This document shows positions 34,825 to 43,533 of a DNA stretch of 64,000 bases, in pieces. The stretch is from Pseudomonas sp. UBA4617 (lineage in GTDB: Bacteria > Pseudomonadota > Gammaproteobacteria > Pseudomonadales > Pseudomonadaceae): the NCBI RefSeq assembly GCF_002386445.1, contig NZ_DGIR01000005.1:1-64000 (forward strand). Reading direction: 5' to 3'. The translations under genes and the position numbers were made by a program. Within the stretch, counting starts at the first letter, position 1. Each line of letters starts with the position of its first letter. Below the pieces are notes generated by a model. That model ran no database searches. It was given only the letters and a program-made list of their open reading frames with translations, and had not been told where the DNA came from.

Positions 34825-36616
34825 TTTGAGTCATATCCGCAATTTCTCCATCATCGCCCACATCGACCATGGCAAGTCGACGCTGGCCGACCGTTTCATC
34901 CAGATGTGCGGTGGCCTGTCGGCGCGCGAAATGGAAGCCCAGGTGCTCGATTCCATGGACCTGGAGCGCGAGCGCGGTATTACCATCAAGGCCCACAGCG
35001 TCACGCTCAACTACAAGGCGCAGGACGGCAAGGTCTACCAGCTGAACTTCATCGATACCCCCGGCCACGTCGACTTCACCTACGAAGTCTCGCGCTCGCT
35101 GGCGGCCTGTGAGGGTGCGCTGCTGGTGGTTGACGCCGGCCAGGGCGTCGAGGCGCAGTCCGTGGCCAACTGCTACACCGCCATCGAGCAGGGCCTGGAA
35201 GTCATGCCTGTGCTGAACAAGATGGACCTGCCCCAGGCTGACCCGGACCGCGTCAAGGACGAGATCGAGAAGATCATCGGTATCGACGCCACCGACGCCG
35301 TGGCCTGCAGTGCCAAGAGTGGCATGGGCGTGGACGAGGTGCTCGAGCGTCTGGTGCAGACCATCCCCGCGCCGGAAGGCGATATCGAGGCGCCGCTGCA
35401 GGCGCTGATCATCGACTCCTGGTTCGACAACTACCTGGGCGTGGTCTCGCTGGTGCGCGTGCGCCATGGCCGCGTCAAGAAAGGTGACAAGATCCTGGTC
35501 AAGTCCACCGGCAAGGTGCACCTGGTCGACAGCGTCGGCGTATTCACCCCGAAACACACCCAGACCGCCGACCTGAAGGCCGGTGAGGTGGGCTTCATCA
35601 TCGCCAGCATCAAGGACATCCACGGTGCCCCGGTTGGTGACACCCTGACCTTGTCCTCGACCCCTGAAGTCGAAGTGCTGCCAGGCTTCAAGAAAATCCA
35701 GCCGCAGGTCTACGCCGGCCTTTTCCCGGTCAGCTCCGACGACTTCGAGGATTTCCGCGATGCCCTGCAGAAGCTGACCCTGAACGACTCGTCGCTGCAA
35801 TACATGCCGGAAAGCTCCGATGCACTGGGCTTCGGCTTCCGTTGCGGCTTCCTCGGCATGCTGCACATGGAGATCATCCAGGAGCGCCTGGAGCGCGAAT
35901 ACGACCTGGACCTGATCACCACCGCGCCAAGCGTGATCTACGAGCTCGAACTGAAAACCGGCGAAACCATTACCGTCGACAACCCGTCGAAGCTGCCAGA
36001 CGTCTCGGCGGTCGCCGATTTCCGTGAGCCGATCGTTACCGCCACCATCCTGGTGCCGCAGGAGCACCTGGGTAACGTCATCACCCTGTGCATCGAAAAG
36101 CGTGGCGTGCAGCGCGACATGCAGTTCCTCGGCAGCCAGGTGCAGGTGCGCTACGACTTGCCGATGAACGAAGTGGTATTGGACTTCTTCGACCGCCTCA
36201 AGTCCACCAGCCGCGGCTATGCTTCGCTGGATTATCATTTCGATCGCTACCAGTCGGCCAACCTGGTCAAGCTGGACGTACTGATCAACGGCGACAAGGT
36301 CGATGCCCTGGCCCTGATCGTGCACCGCGACAACGCGGCTTACAAAGGCCGTGCGTTGACCGAAAAGATGAAGGAACTGATCCCTCGGCAGATGTTCGAT
36401 GTGGCGATCCAGGCAGCTATCGGCGGCCAGATCATCGCACGTACAACCGTCAAGGCACTCAGAAAGAACGTACTGGCCAAGTGCTACGGTGGTGACGTCA
36501 GCCGTAAGAAGAAACTGCTGGAGAAGCAGAAGGCCGGTAAGAAACGCATGAAACAGGTGGGCAACGTGGAGATTCCACAGGAAGCCTTCCTCGCCGTGCT
36601 CAGGTTGGATAGCTAG
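34817..36616 (+). CDS. lepA: Elongation factor 4 (back-translocating GTPase)
   Basis: A 599-residue GTPase starting with GTG. G1 AHIDHGKSTLADR, switch motifs RGITIKAHSV and DTPGHVDF, NKMD, then domains II and III and the LepA-specific C-terminal domain (KVDALALIVHRDNAAYKGRALTEKMKELIPRQMFDVAIQAAIGGQIIAR). It acts on stalled ribosomes. lepB follows 5 bp downstream. Confidence 0.97.
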   Translation: MSDLSHIRNFSIIAHIDHGKSTLADRFIQMCGGLSAREMEAQVLDSMDLERERGITIKAHSVTLNYKAQDGKVYQLNFIDTPGHVDFTYEVSRSLAACEGALLVVDAGQGVEAQSVANCYTAIEQGLEVMPVLNKMDLPQADPDRVKDEIEKIIGIDATDAVACSAKSGMGVDEVLERLVQTIPAPEGDIEAPLQALIIDSWFDNYLGVVSLVRVRHGRVKKGDKILVKSTGKVHLVDSVGVFTPKHTQTADLKAGEVGFIIASIKDIHGAPVGDTLTLSSTPEVEVLPGFKKIQPQVYAGLFPVSSDDFEDFRDALQKLTLNDSSLQYMPESSDALGFGFRCGFLGMLHMEIIQERLEREYDLDLITTAPSVIYELELKTGETITVDNPSKLPDVSAVADFREPIVTATILVPQEHLGNVITLCIEKRGVQRDMQFLGSQVQVRYDLPMNEVVLDFFDRLKSTSRGYASLDYHFDRYQSANLVKLDVLINGDKVDALALIVHRDNAAYKGRALTEKMKELIPRQMFDVAIQAAIGGQIIARTTVKALRKNVLAKCYGGDVSRKKKLLEKQKAGKKRMKQVGNVEIPQEAFLAVLRLDS

Positions 36617-36621
36617 GTCCT

Positions 36622-37476
36622 ATGTCGCTAAATTTCCCGCTGTTGCTAGTCATCGCTGTCTTCGTCTGCGGTCTGCTGGGCTTGATCGACCTGCTGTTCC
36701 TGGCCCCGCGCCGGCGGGCGGCAATCGCCAACTACCAGGGCAGCGTCAGCCAGCCCGAAATTGCGGTGGTCGAGCGCCTTGGCAAGGAGCCATTGCTGGT
36801 CGAATACGGCAAGTCGTTCTTCCCGGTGCTGTTCATCGTGCTGGTGCTGCGCTCGTTCCTGGTCGAACCATTCCAGATTCCTTCGGGGTCGATGAAACCG
36901 ACCCTGGAAGTGGGCGACTTCATCCTGGTGAACAAGTTCTCGTACGGCATCCGCCTGCCGGTGATCGACAAGAAGGTCATCGAGGTGGGGGACCCGCAAC
37001 GCGGTGATGTAATGGTGTTCCGCTACCCGAGCGACCCGAACGTCAACTACATCAAACGGGTGGTCGGCCTGCCGGGCGACCAGATCCGCTATACCAACGA
37101 CAAGCGGTTGTTCGTCAACGGCCAGCCGATTGCCGAACAACTGGTGGGCACCGAGCCGGGCACCCTGGGCAGCGCCCAGCTGTACAAGGAAAAGCTCGGC
37201 GAGGCCGAACACCTGATCCGCAAGGAAATGAGCCGTTACCGCATGCCACCGGACCAGCAATGGACCGTGCCGGCGGGCCATTACTTCATGATGGGTGACA
37301 ACCGCGACAATTCCAACGACAGCCGTTACTGGGATGACCCGAACATTCCCAGGGAACTGCACGGCATGGTTCCGGACCGGAACATTGTCGGCAAGGCATT
37401 TGCAGTGTGGATGAGCTGGCCAGAGCCCAAGCTCAGCCACCTGCCCAACCTGTCGCGGGTCGGTCTGATCCATTGA
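36622..37476 (+). CDS. lepB: Signal peptidase I
   Basis: A 284-residue inner-membrane protease. Two N-terminal helices (about 5-26 and 62-80) precede the catalytic region: Ser90 in PSGSMKPTL and Lys145 in YIKRVVGLPGD, the same spacing as E. coli LepB; the box GDNRDNSNDSRYWD follows. It removes signal peptides of secreted proteins and is cotranscribed with lepA. Confidence 0.96.
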   Translation: MSLNFPLLLVIAVFVCGLLGLIDLLFLAPRRRAAIANYQGSVSQPEIAVVERLGKEPLLVEYGKSFFPVLFIVLVLRSFLVEPFQIPSGSMKPTLEVGDFILVNKFSYGIRLPVIDKKVIEVGDPQRGDVMVFRYPSDPNVNYIKRVVGLPGDQIRYTNDKRLFVNGQPIAEQLVGTEPGTLGSAQLYKEKLGEAEHLIRKEMSRYRMPPDQQWTVPAGHYFMMGDNRDNSNDSRYWDDPNIPRELHGMVPDRNIVGKAFAVWMSWPEPKLSHLPNLSRVGLIH

Positions 37477-37552
37477 TACCCATCGGCGCTGGCCAGCAGG
37501 CAGCGCCGAATGCATTTCTGACATAGGCTGTGTTCTCAAGGATCGGGAGATT

Positions 37553-37569
37553 CGTCGCACGTTGCGACG
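37553..37569 (+). promoter_or_regulatory. Hairpin in the rnc leader
   Basis: CGTCGCA-CGT-TGCGACG is a perfect 7-bp stem about 70 bp before rnc, followed by the direct repeat TTGAACAACG (two copies). In E. coli RNase III cuts a stem in its own leader; this stem is a candidate for such control though it is short. Confidence 0.4.
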
Positions 37570-37637
37570 GGCCACAGCCAAACAGTCTTTCAGGATGTTG
37601 ATTTGAACAACGCGTTGAACAACGAACGGGTGGTTGC

Positions 37638-38327
37638 ATGAGTGCTCCCCTTGCCCGTCTGGAGCGAAAGCTCGGTTACACCTTCAAGAACCAGGACCAG
37701 ATGCTCCTGGCGCTGACGCATCGCAGCTACGCTGGGCGCAACAACGAGCGCCTGGAGTTCCTCGGTGACGCCATTCTCAACTTCGTCGCCGGCGAGGCGC
37801 TGTTCGAGCGCTTCCCGCAGGCCCGCGAAGGCCAGCTGTCGCGTTTGCGCGCGCGCCTGGTCAAGGGTGAGACCCTGGCCCGCCTGGCCCGTGGTTTCGA
37901 CCTGGGTGACCACCTGCGCCTGGGCTCCGGCGAGCTCAAGAGCGGTGGCTTCCGCCGAGAGTCGATCCTCGCCGACGCCCTGGAGGCGCTGATTGGTGCC
38001 ATTTACCTGGACGCGGACATGGAAACGGCTCGGGAACGCGTGTTGGCCTGGCTGGCCGATGAGTTCGAAGGCCTGACCCTGGTCGATACCAACAAGGATC
38101 CGAAAACCCGCTTGCAGGAGTTCCTGCAGTCACGCAGCTGCGAACTGCCGCGCTACGAAGTGGTGGATATCCAGGGCGAACCGCACTGCCGGACCTTCTT
38201 CGTCGAATGCGAAGTGGTGCTGCTGAACAACAAGAGCCGTGGCCAGGGCGTCAGCCGGCGTATCGCCGAGCAAGTCGCCGCCGCGTCTGCACTGATCGCC
38301 CTGGGCGTGGAGAATGGCAATGACTGA
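37638..38327 (+). CDS. rnc: Ribonuclease III
   Basis: A 229-residue double-strand RNA endonuclease. Catalytic motif ERLEFLGDAILNF with later DALEALIGAIYLD, followed by a dsRNA-binding domain (about 155-225, DPKTRLQEFLQS... GQGVSRRIAEQVAA). It matures rRNA and many mRNAs. Its end overlaps era by 8 bp. Confidence 0.97.
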   Translation: MSAPLARLERKLGYTFKNQDQMLLALTHRSYAGRNNERLEFLGDAILNFVAGEALFERFPQAREGQLSRLRARLVKGETLARLARGFDLGDHLRLGSGELKSGGFRRESILADALEALIGAIYLDADMETARERVLAWLADEFEGLTLVDTNKDPKTRLQEFLQSRSCELPRYEVVDIQGEPHCRTFFVECEVVLLNNKSRGQGVSRRIAEQVAAASALIALGVENGND

Positions 38328-39222
38328 TAGCAACCCGACCCGCTGCGGCTACGTAGCCATTGTCGGCCGCCCCAACGTCGGCAAGTCGACCCTGCTCAAC
38401 CACATCCTCGGCCAGAAGCTGGCGATCACGTCGCGCAAACCTCAGACCACCCGCCACAACATGCTTGGCATCAAGACCGAGGGTGATGTGCAGGCAATCT
38501 ATGTCGATACGCCCGGTATGCACAAGGCCAACGACAAGGCCCTGAACCGCTACATGAACCGCAACGCCTCGGCGGCCCTGAAGGACGTCGACGTGGTGAT
38601 CTTCGTGGTTGACCGCACCCGCTGGACCGACGAGGACCAGCTGGTGCTGGAGCGCGTGCAGTACGTGAGCGGCCCGGTGATCCTGGCGGTCAACAAGACC
38701 GACCGTATGGACGAGAAAGCCGAACTGATTCCGCACCTGCAGTGGCTGCAGACACAACTGCCGAATGCCGAGATCGTACCGATTTCCGCGCAGCAGGGGC
38801 ACAACCTGGAATCGCTGGAAGCGCTGATCGCCAAGCACCTGCCGGAAAACGAACACTTCTTCCCGGAAGACCAGATCACCGACCGCAGCAGCCGTTTCCT
38901 GGCCGCCGAGCTGGTACGCGAGAAGATCATGCGCCAGCTCGGCGCGGAGCTGCCGTACCAGATCACCGTGGAGATCGAGGAGTTCAAGCAGCAGGGCCAT
39001 GTGCTGCACATCCATGCGCTGATCCTGGTTGAGCGTGACGGCCAGAAGAAGATCATCATTGGCGACAAGGGCGAGCGCATCAAGCGCATTGGCTCTGACG
39101 CGCGCAAGGACATGGAAGTGCTGTTCGACGCCAAGGTGATGCTCAACCTGTGGGTCAAGGTCAAGGGCGGCTGGTCCGACGACGAGCGCGCCCTGCGCTC
39201 GCTGGGCTACGGCGACCTGTAA
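38320..39222 (+). CDS. era: GTPase Era
   Basis: A 300-residue 16S rRNA-binding GTPase. G1 GRPNVGKSTLLNH, DTPGMH, NKTDRM, then a C-terminal KH domain (KIIIGDKGERIKRIGSDARKDME). The start at 38320 (ATGACTGA overlap with rnc) is preferred because GGAGA lies 6 nt upstream; 38314 is also in frame. Confidence 0.96.
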   Translation: MTDSNPTRCGYVAIVGRPNVGKSTLLNHILGQKLAITSRKPQTTRHNMLGIKTEGDVQAIYVDTPGMHKANDKALNRYMNRNASAALKDVDVVIFVVDRTRWTDEDQLVLERVQYVSGPVILAVNKTDRMDEKAELIPHLQWLQTQLPNAEIVPISAQQGHNLESLEALIAKHLPENEHFFPEDQITDRSSRFLAAELVREKIMRQLGAELPYQITVEIEEFKQQGHVLHIHALILVERDGQKKIIIGDKGERIKRIGSDARKDMEVLFDAKVMLNLWVKVKGGWSDDERALRSLGYGDL

Positions 39223-39247
39223 AATCTGCCTGCCGGCTCAGGCTACT

Positions 39248-39320
39248 CTGTGGGAGCGGGTTTACCCGCGAATGCGTCAGTGGGTCACCACCGTATTCGC
39301 GGGTAAACCCGCTCCCACAG
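39248..39320. repeat. Perfect 26-bp inverted REP pair between era and recO
   Basis: Positions 39248-39273 and 39295-39320 are exact inverse copies (left arm starts CTGTGGGAGCGGG, ends CCCGCGAAT), with a 21-bp spacer. Each arm also contains the internal palindrome GCGGGTTTACCCGC. This is a classic two-REP unit inside the era-recO operon and may tune the message of recO. Confidence 0.92.
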
Positions 39321-39346
39321 TTGTTTGGGGCTTCTAGAGATCGTTT

Positions 39347-40030
39347 ATGGAACAACCTGTCGGCCAGCCAGCCTACGTACTGCACAGCCGTGCCTACAAG
39401 GAAACCAGTGCGCTGGTGGACTTCTTTACCCCACAGGGTCGCGTGCGTGCCGTGTTGCGCCGGGCGCGCGGCAAGGGCGGCAGCCTGGTGCGCCCGTTCG
39501 TGCCGCTGGAGCTGGAACTGCGCGGGCGCGGTGAGCTGAAGAATGTGGGGCGAATGGACAGCGCCGGCATCGCCGCCTGGTTGCACGGTGACGCCTTGTT
39601 CAGCGGGTTGTATCTCAATGAATTGCTCATGCGCCTGCTGCCTGCCGAAGCGCCTTACCCGGCATTGTTCGAGCACTACAGCCTGACCCTGCAAGCCTTG
39701 GCCGCCGGGCGTCCGCTGGAGCCACTGTTACGCGCATTCGAATGGCGGCTGCTGGACGAGCTCGGTTATGCCTTTTCGTTGCAGCATGATGTGAATGACC
39801 AGCCGATTGCAGCCGATGGCCTGTACCGTCTGCGCGTGGATGCAGGCCTGGAGCGGGTTGAACTGGCGCAACCGGGATTGTTTCACGGTGCCGAGTTACT
39901 GGCCCTGGCCGAAGCTGACTGGGACGCCCCCGGTGCATTACTCGCCGCCAAGCGTCTGATGCGCCAGGCGCTGGCAGTGCACCTGGGAACAAAACCGCTG
40001 GTCAGCCGGGAACTGTTTCGCAAGCGCTGA
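39347..40030 (+). CDS. recO: DNA repair protein RecO
   Basis: A 227-residue protein with an N-terminal OB-fold (PAYVLHSRAYKETSALVDFFTPQGRVRAVLRRARGKGGSLVRPFVPLELEL) and a helical C-terminus. RecO helps RecFOR load RecA at gaps. It belongs to the rnc-era-recO-pdxJ gene string. Confidence 0.94.
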   Translation: MEQPVGQPAYVLHSRAYKETSALVDFFTPQGRVRAVLRRARGKGGSLVRPFVPLELELRGRGELKNVGRMDSAGIAAWLHGDALFSGLYLNELLMRLLPAEAPYPALFEHYSLTLQALAAGRPLEPLLRAFEWRLLDELGYAFSLQHDVNDQPIAADGLYRLRVDAGLERVELAQPGLFHGAELLALAEADWDAPGALLAAKRLMRQALAVHLGTKPLVSRELFRKR

Positions 40031-40073
40031 TCACGACGTATGCTGTTGGGCTCAATCTTCAGGAGAGCCTTTC

Positions 40074-40814
40074 GTGACTCACAGCAACCGCATGCTTCTC
40101 GGCGTAAACATCGACCACGTGGCGACCCTGCGCCAGGCCCGGGGCACGCGTTACCCTGACCCGGTCAAGGCTGCCCTGGATGCCGAGGAAGCGGGCGCCG
40201 ATGGCATCACCGTGCATTTGCGGGAAGATCGCCGACATATCCAGGAGCGTGACGTGCTGCTGCTCAAGGATGTGCTGCAGACCCGCATGAATTTCGAGAT
40301 GGGCGTCACCGAGGAGATGATGGCCTTTGCCGAGAAGATTCGCCCGGCACATATCTGCCTGGTACCCGAAACCCGCCAGGAGCTGACCACCGAAGGTGGC
40401 CTGGACGTGGCGGGCCAGGAGGCGCGAATCAAGGCAGCGGTGGAGCGCCTGGCACGTACCGGTGCCGAAGTATCGCTGTTCATCGATGCTGATGAGCGGC
40501 AGATCGAGGCTTCGCGCCGAGTGGGGGCACCAGCCATCGAGCTGCACACCGGGCGTTACGCCGACGCCCAAACTCCGACCGCAGTGGCCGAAGAGCTCAA
40601 GCGTATTGCCGATGGCGTGGCGTTTGGCGTGAGCCAAGGGTTGATCGTCAATGCCGGCCACGGGCTGCATTACCACAATGTCGAAGCAGTGGCGGCGATC
40701 AAGGGTATCAATGAACTCAACATCGGCCATGCGCTGGTGGCGCACGCCCTGTTCGTTGGGTTCAAGGCCGCGGTCGCCGAGATGAAGGCGCTGATCGTGG
40801 CGGCTTCGCGCTGA
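40074..40814 (+). CDS. pdxJ: Pyridoxine 5'-phosphate synthase
   Basis: A 246-residue TIM-barrel enzyme that makes pyridoxine 5'-phosphate from 1-deoxyxylulose 5-phosphate and 3-amino-2-oxopropyl phosphate. Signatures: GVNIDHVATLRQARGT, ITVHLREDRRHIQERD, NFEMG, and AGHGLHYHNVEAVA. It starts with GTG behind AGGAGAG. Confidence 0.97.
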   Translation: MTHSNRMLLGVNIDHVATLRQARGTRYPDPVKAALDAEEAGADGITVHLREDRRHIQERDVLLLKDVLQTRMNFEMGVTEEMMAFAEKIRPAHICLVPETRQELTTEGGLDVAGQEARIKAAVERLARTGAEVSLFIDADERQIEASRRVGAPAIELHTGRYADAQTPTAVAEELKRIADGVAFGVSQGLIVNAGHGLHYHNVEAVAAIKGINELNIGHALVAHALFVGFKAAVAEMKALIVAASR

Positions 40815-40833
40815 TCCACAGGGCAACCTGTAA

Positions 40834-40867
40834 CGGCCTCTTGGTGCGCTTGCCCGCAAAGAGGCCG
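40834..40867. repeat. REP-type hairpin between pdxJ and the sensor kinase
   Basis: CGGCCTCTT and AAGAGGCCG arms enclose GGTGCGCTTGCCCGCA. It lies between convergent genes and can act as a two-way terminator. Confidence 0.75.
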
Positions 40868-40881
40868 GCACGGGCAGCCGA

Positions 40882-42264
40882 TTATTCGCCAGGAAACACC
40901 AGCGTAAAGCGGCTAGGCCCCGAGGGAGTGCTGCTGACTTCGACTCGTCCTCCATGCAGATGCATGATCGACTTCACGATCGCCAGCCCCAACCCTGTTC
41001 CGCCCTCCAGCCGCGAGCGCCCCGAGCCCACCCGGTAGAACCGCTCGAACAGGCGCGGCAGGTGTTCTGCCGCAATGCCAGGCCCCTGGTTCTCCACCGA
41101 CAGTCGAACTTCACCACCCAGCCGTTCGATGTGCAGTTCCACGGCGGTACCCTTGGGGCAGTGGCGAATGGCATTGCTCAGCAGGTTCGACAATGCCCGT
41201 TGAAACATCAGCCGATCCGCCATCGCCGTGCCCCAGCCCTGGACGCGTAATTCAACCTCTTTCAGCTCGGCGCTGAAGGCGAACAGTTCGACCACCCGCG
41301 CTGTTTCGTCGGCCAGGGCCATGGGCTTGAGCGCGATCTGGGCCTGGGGCTGGCTGACCTGGGCGAGAAACAGCATGTCGTTGATGATGCGGTTGAGCCG
41401 GGTCAGCTCTTCAATGCTGTCTTCCAGCACTTCGCGGTAATTGGCGTTGTCCCGTTCACGCGCCAGGGTCACCTGCGCCTTGCCCATCAGGTTGCCTAGC
41501 GGGGTGCGCAGTTCATGGGCCAGGTCGTCGGAAAACTGCGACAGCTGGCTCACGCCCTGATCGAGCCGGTCGAGCATCACGTTGATGCTGCGGGCCAGCT
41601 CTGCCAGTTCCAGCGGCAGACCGCTGGCAGGCAAGCGATGCTGCAGGTCCTGGGCCGACACTTGCCCGGCAATCCGTCGAAAGTGCCGCAACGGCTTCAG
41701 GCCGCGTTGCATGAGCCACCAGGCACCCGCGCCGATCAGCAACAGCAGTATCGGTAGCGCGAACAAGGTGGAGCGCAGGTAGGCTTGCAGCAGGGCGTTA
41801 TCGTCGGCACGGTCGAATGTCATCATCACCTTGACCGGGGTGTCGTCACGCAGGCGCATCAGGCGGGTCGCGGTGAGCAGCTGGTTGCCGCTGCTGTCGC
41901 GCCAGGCGTGGAAGGCCAGGCGGTTGCCGGTACGCAGCTCGCCCATACGCGATTCCAGAGCCGGGCCGAGGCTCAGCAGGTGTGGGTGGCGCCCATCGAT
42001 GGCCAGCACGCTGAGGCTGAGGTTGTCATGCCCCATCACCAGGTCGAGCAGCGGATGGGCGCGCGTGCCCAGGTCTTCGTTGCGCAGGTCGACGCGCAAA
42101 TTGTGCTCGACCTGCAGCATCTTGCGCGTCAGGTCCTTGCGTGCGCGGCTGTCCAGCTCGTGATCCAGGGCGAACACGGCCAGGCAGGCCAGCAGCAACA
42201 CCAGCGCGGCGCCCATCAGCGTCACGCCCAGGCCCAGGCGCAATGACAGGCTGGCGTTGTTCAA
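40882..42264 (-). CDS. Heavy-metal sensor histidine kinase (CopS/CusS-like)
   Basis: A 460-residue kinase starting with TTG (42264), which overlaps the regulator stop by 4 nt (TTGA). Two transmembrane helices (about 8-30 and 170-190), a periplasmic sensor, HAMP linker (PLRHFRRIAGQVSAQDLQHRLP), HELRTPLGNLMGKAQV phospho-acceptor, NAIRHCP N-box and GGTGLGLAIVKSI G box. These are features of the copper/silver kinase group. The adjacent PtrA-like gene argues for copper. Metal specificity is inferred. Confidence 0.82.
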   Translation of the reverse strand: MNNASLSLRLGLGVTLMGAALVLLLACLAVFALDHELDSRARKDLTRKMLQVEHNLRVDLRNEDLGTRAHPLLDLVMGHDNLSLSVLAIDGRHPHLLSLGPALESRMGELRTGNRLAFHAWRDSSGNQLLTATRLMRLRDDTPVKVMMTFDRADDNALLQAYLRSTLFALPILLLLIGAGAWWLMQRGLKPLRHFRRIAGQVSAQDLQHRLPASGLPLELAELARSINVMLDRLDQGVSQLSQFSDDLAHELRTPLGNLMGKAQVTLARERDNANYREVLEDSIEELTRLNRIINDMLFLAQVSQPQAQIALKPMALADETARVVELFAFSAELKEVELRVQGWGTAMADRLMFQRALSNLLSNAIRHCPKGTAVELHIERLGGEVRLSVENQGPGIAAEHLPRLFERFYRVGSGRSRLEGGTGLGLAIVKSIMHLHGGRVEVSSTPSGPSRFTLVFPGE

Positions 42265-42935
42265 AAGCGCGCCTCGAGCACGTAGCCGACACCCCGCAGG
42301 GTGTGGATCAGCTTGTTGTCGAACGGGTCGTCGATCTTCGCCCGCAGGCGGCGGATTGAAACCTCGACCACGTTGGTGTCGCAATCGAAGTTCATGTCCC
42401 ACACCAGAGAGATGATCTGGGTGCGCGAAAGCACCTCGCCGGTCTGGCGCATCAGCAGGTGCAGCAGGGCGAATTCCTTGGCGGTCAGGTCGATACGCTG
42501 CCCGGCGCGGTAGGCGCGGTGGCGACCGGGGTCCAGCTCCAGGTCGGCGACGCGCAGGGTGCTGGGCTGCAGTTGCTGGTCGTTGCGCCGTAGCAGGCTG
42601 CGAATGCGCGCCAGCAGTTCCGGGAACTCGAAGGGTTTGAGCAGGTAATCGTCAGCGCCGAGGTCCAGGCCCTTGACCCGGTCAGCCAGGCGACCGTGTG
42701 CCGTGAGCATCATGATGCGTGTGGCCGCTTCGGCACGCAGCCGCTGTAACACGGTCCAGCCATCGAGTTCGGGCAGGTTGACGTCGAGGATGAGCAAATC
42801 GTAAGGCTGCTGGCGAGCCAGGTACAGGCCGTCGGTGCCGGTGTGGGCGCAGTCGACAATGTAACCGTTCTCACGCAGGCCTTGTTGCAGATAGTCGGCC
42901 GTACGCAGTTCGTCCTCGATGATCAGTAGGCGCAT
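42261..42935 (-). CDS. Heavy-metal response regulator (CopR/CusR-like)
   Basis: A 224-residue OmpR-family regulator: receiver with phospho-acceptor D51 (LLILDVNLPELDGW), K100 region, then a winged helix with the heavy-metal subgroup sequence FALLHLLMRQTGEVLSRTQIISLVWDMNFDCDTNVVEVSIRRLRAKIDDPF. This block (WDMNFDxDTNVVxVxIRRLRxKID) marks CopR/CusR/CzcR-type regulators. Cotranscribed with the kinase and divergent from the PtrA-like peptide. Confidence 0.87.
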   Translation of the reverse strand: MRLLIIEDELRTADYLQQGLRENGYIVDCAHTGTDGLYLARQQPYDLLILDVNLPELDGWTVLQRLRAEAATRIMMLTAHGRLADRVKGLDLGADDYLLKPFEFPELLARIRSLLRRNDQQLQPSTLRVADLELDPGRHRAYRAGQRIDLTAKEFALLHLLMRQTGEVLSRTQIISLVWDMNFDCDTNVVEVSIRRLRAKIDDPFDNKLIHTLRGVGYVLEARF

Positions 42936-42969
42936 GAGCGGGCTCGGTTTGATGAAGGGGCGAATTGTC

Positions 42970-42992
42970 GACCCTGTAGTGACATCAGGGTC
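42970..42992. promoter_or_regulatory. Inverted repeat before the metal response regulator
   Basis: GACCCTG-TAGTGACAT-CAGGGTC is a perfect 7-bp inverted repeat 35 bp upstream of the regulator start. It could be an operator for autoregulation. Confidence 0.4.
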
Positions 42993-43031
42993 AAGCGGCA
43001 GGATGTTACTTCATGAGGAAGGGCATGCGGT

Positions 43032-43066
43032 GCAGATGACGGATTTGTAATTCTGCTGTCATCTGC
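43032..43066. promoter_or_regulatory. Inverted repeat with metal-regulator-like box
   Basis: GCAGATGAC and GTCATCTGC mirror each other around a 17-bp AT-rich centre. Inside, TGAC-N5-TGTAAT (43037-43051) resembles the boxes bound by copper response regulators. A further TGTAAT at 43179-43184 precedes the peptide gene. The 323-bp region also holds a REP copy (about 43072-43110). Confidence 0.45.
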
Positions 43067-43074
43067 CTGTCTGT

Positions 43075-43110
43075 CCCGGCCTTTTCGCGGGTGGAAACCG
43101 CTCCCGCAGG
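43075..43110. repeat. Single REP element
   Basis: CCCGGCCTTTTCGCGGGTGG with AAACCGCTCCCGCAGG matches the REP pattern with a few substitutions. Confidence 0.65.
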
Positions 43111-43258
43111 GTCACCCTGCAGCTGGAGTCCGCCGCGGCGGAGGCCGTGACGAGCAACGGAAGGCCGCATTGCAAGACTGTAATCTCAGCCTCACCTTGT
43201 CGTTAGCCAGCACTCGCTAGGATGGGCCCGTCTGATCGGTTATCACGAGGCAAACACG

Positions 43259-43462
43259 ATGAACCTGACCAAATACCTGCTGCTGGCCATCCTTGCCTTG
43301 GGCAGCGCAAGTGTTTACGCCGAAGGCGGTGCGGAGCGCTCCAGGCAGTTCTGGCAAGCGTTTCGCGAGGAGCAGCAGCGCCTGCAGGGTGACAGGCAGC
43401 AGGCTGTTGCCGAGCGCGAACGCAAGGCGCAGGAAAAGGCCCGCGAGCTGGCCAAGGACTGA
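43259..43462 (+). CDS. PtrA-N-terminal-domain-like periplasmic peptide
   Basis: A 67-residue protein with a signal peptide (MNLTKYLLLAILALGSASVYA) followed by EGGAERSRQFWQAFREEQQRLQG, which resembles the N-terminal domain of PtrA, the copper-induced P. aeruginosa protein encoded beside copRS. The mature part is a charged helix of about 46 residues. Divergence from a CopRS-like system supports a copper-stress role. The start follows CACGAGGC. Confidence 0.75.
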   Translation: MNLTKYLLLAILALGSASVYAEGGAERSRQFWQAFREEQQRLQGDRQQAVAERERKAQEKARELAKD

Positions 43463-43509
43463 AGCAACAGCACCGGCGGCGTGAAAGCTCCTCGCCGCAA
43501 GTGCCTTCG

Positions 43510-43533
43510 GGCGCCCGACCGGGCGCCTTTTTT
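43510..43533 (+). terminator. Terminator of the PtrA-like gene
   Basis: GGCGCCC-GACC-GGGCGCC followed by six T residues. It reaches the stop codon of the convergent cmoB. Confidence 0.88.
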
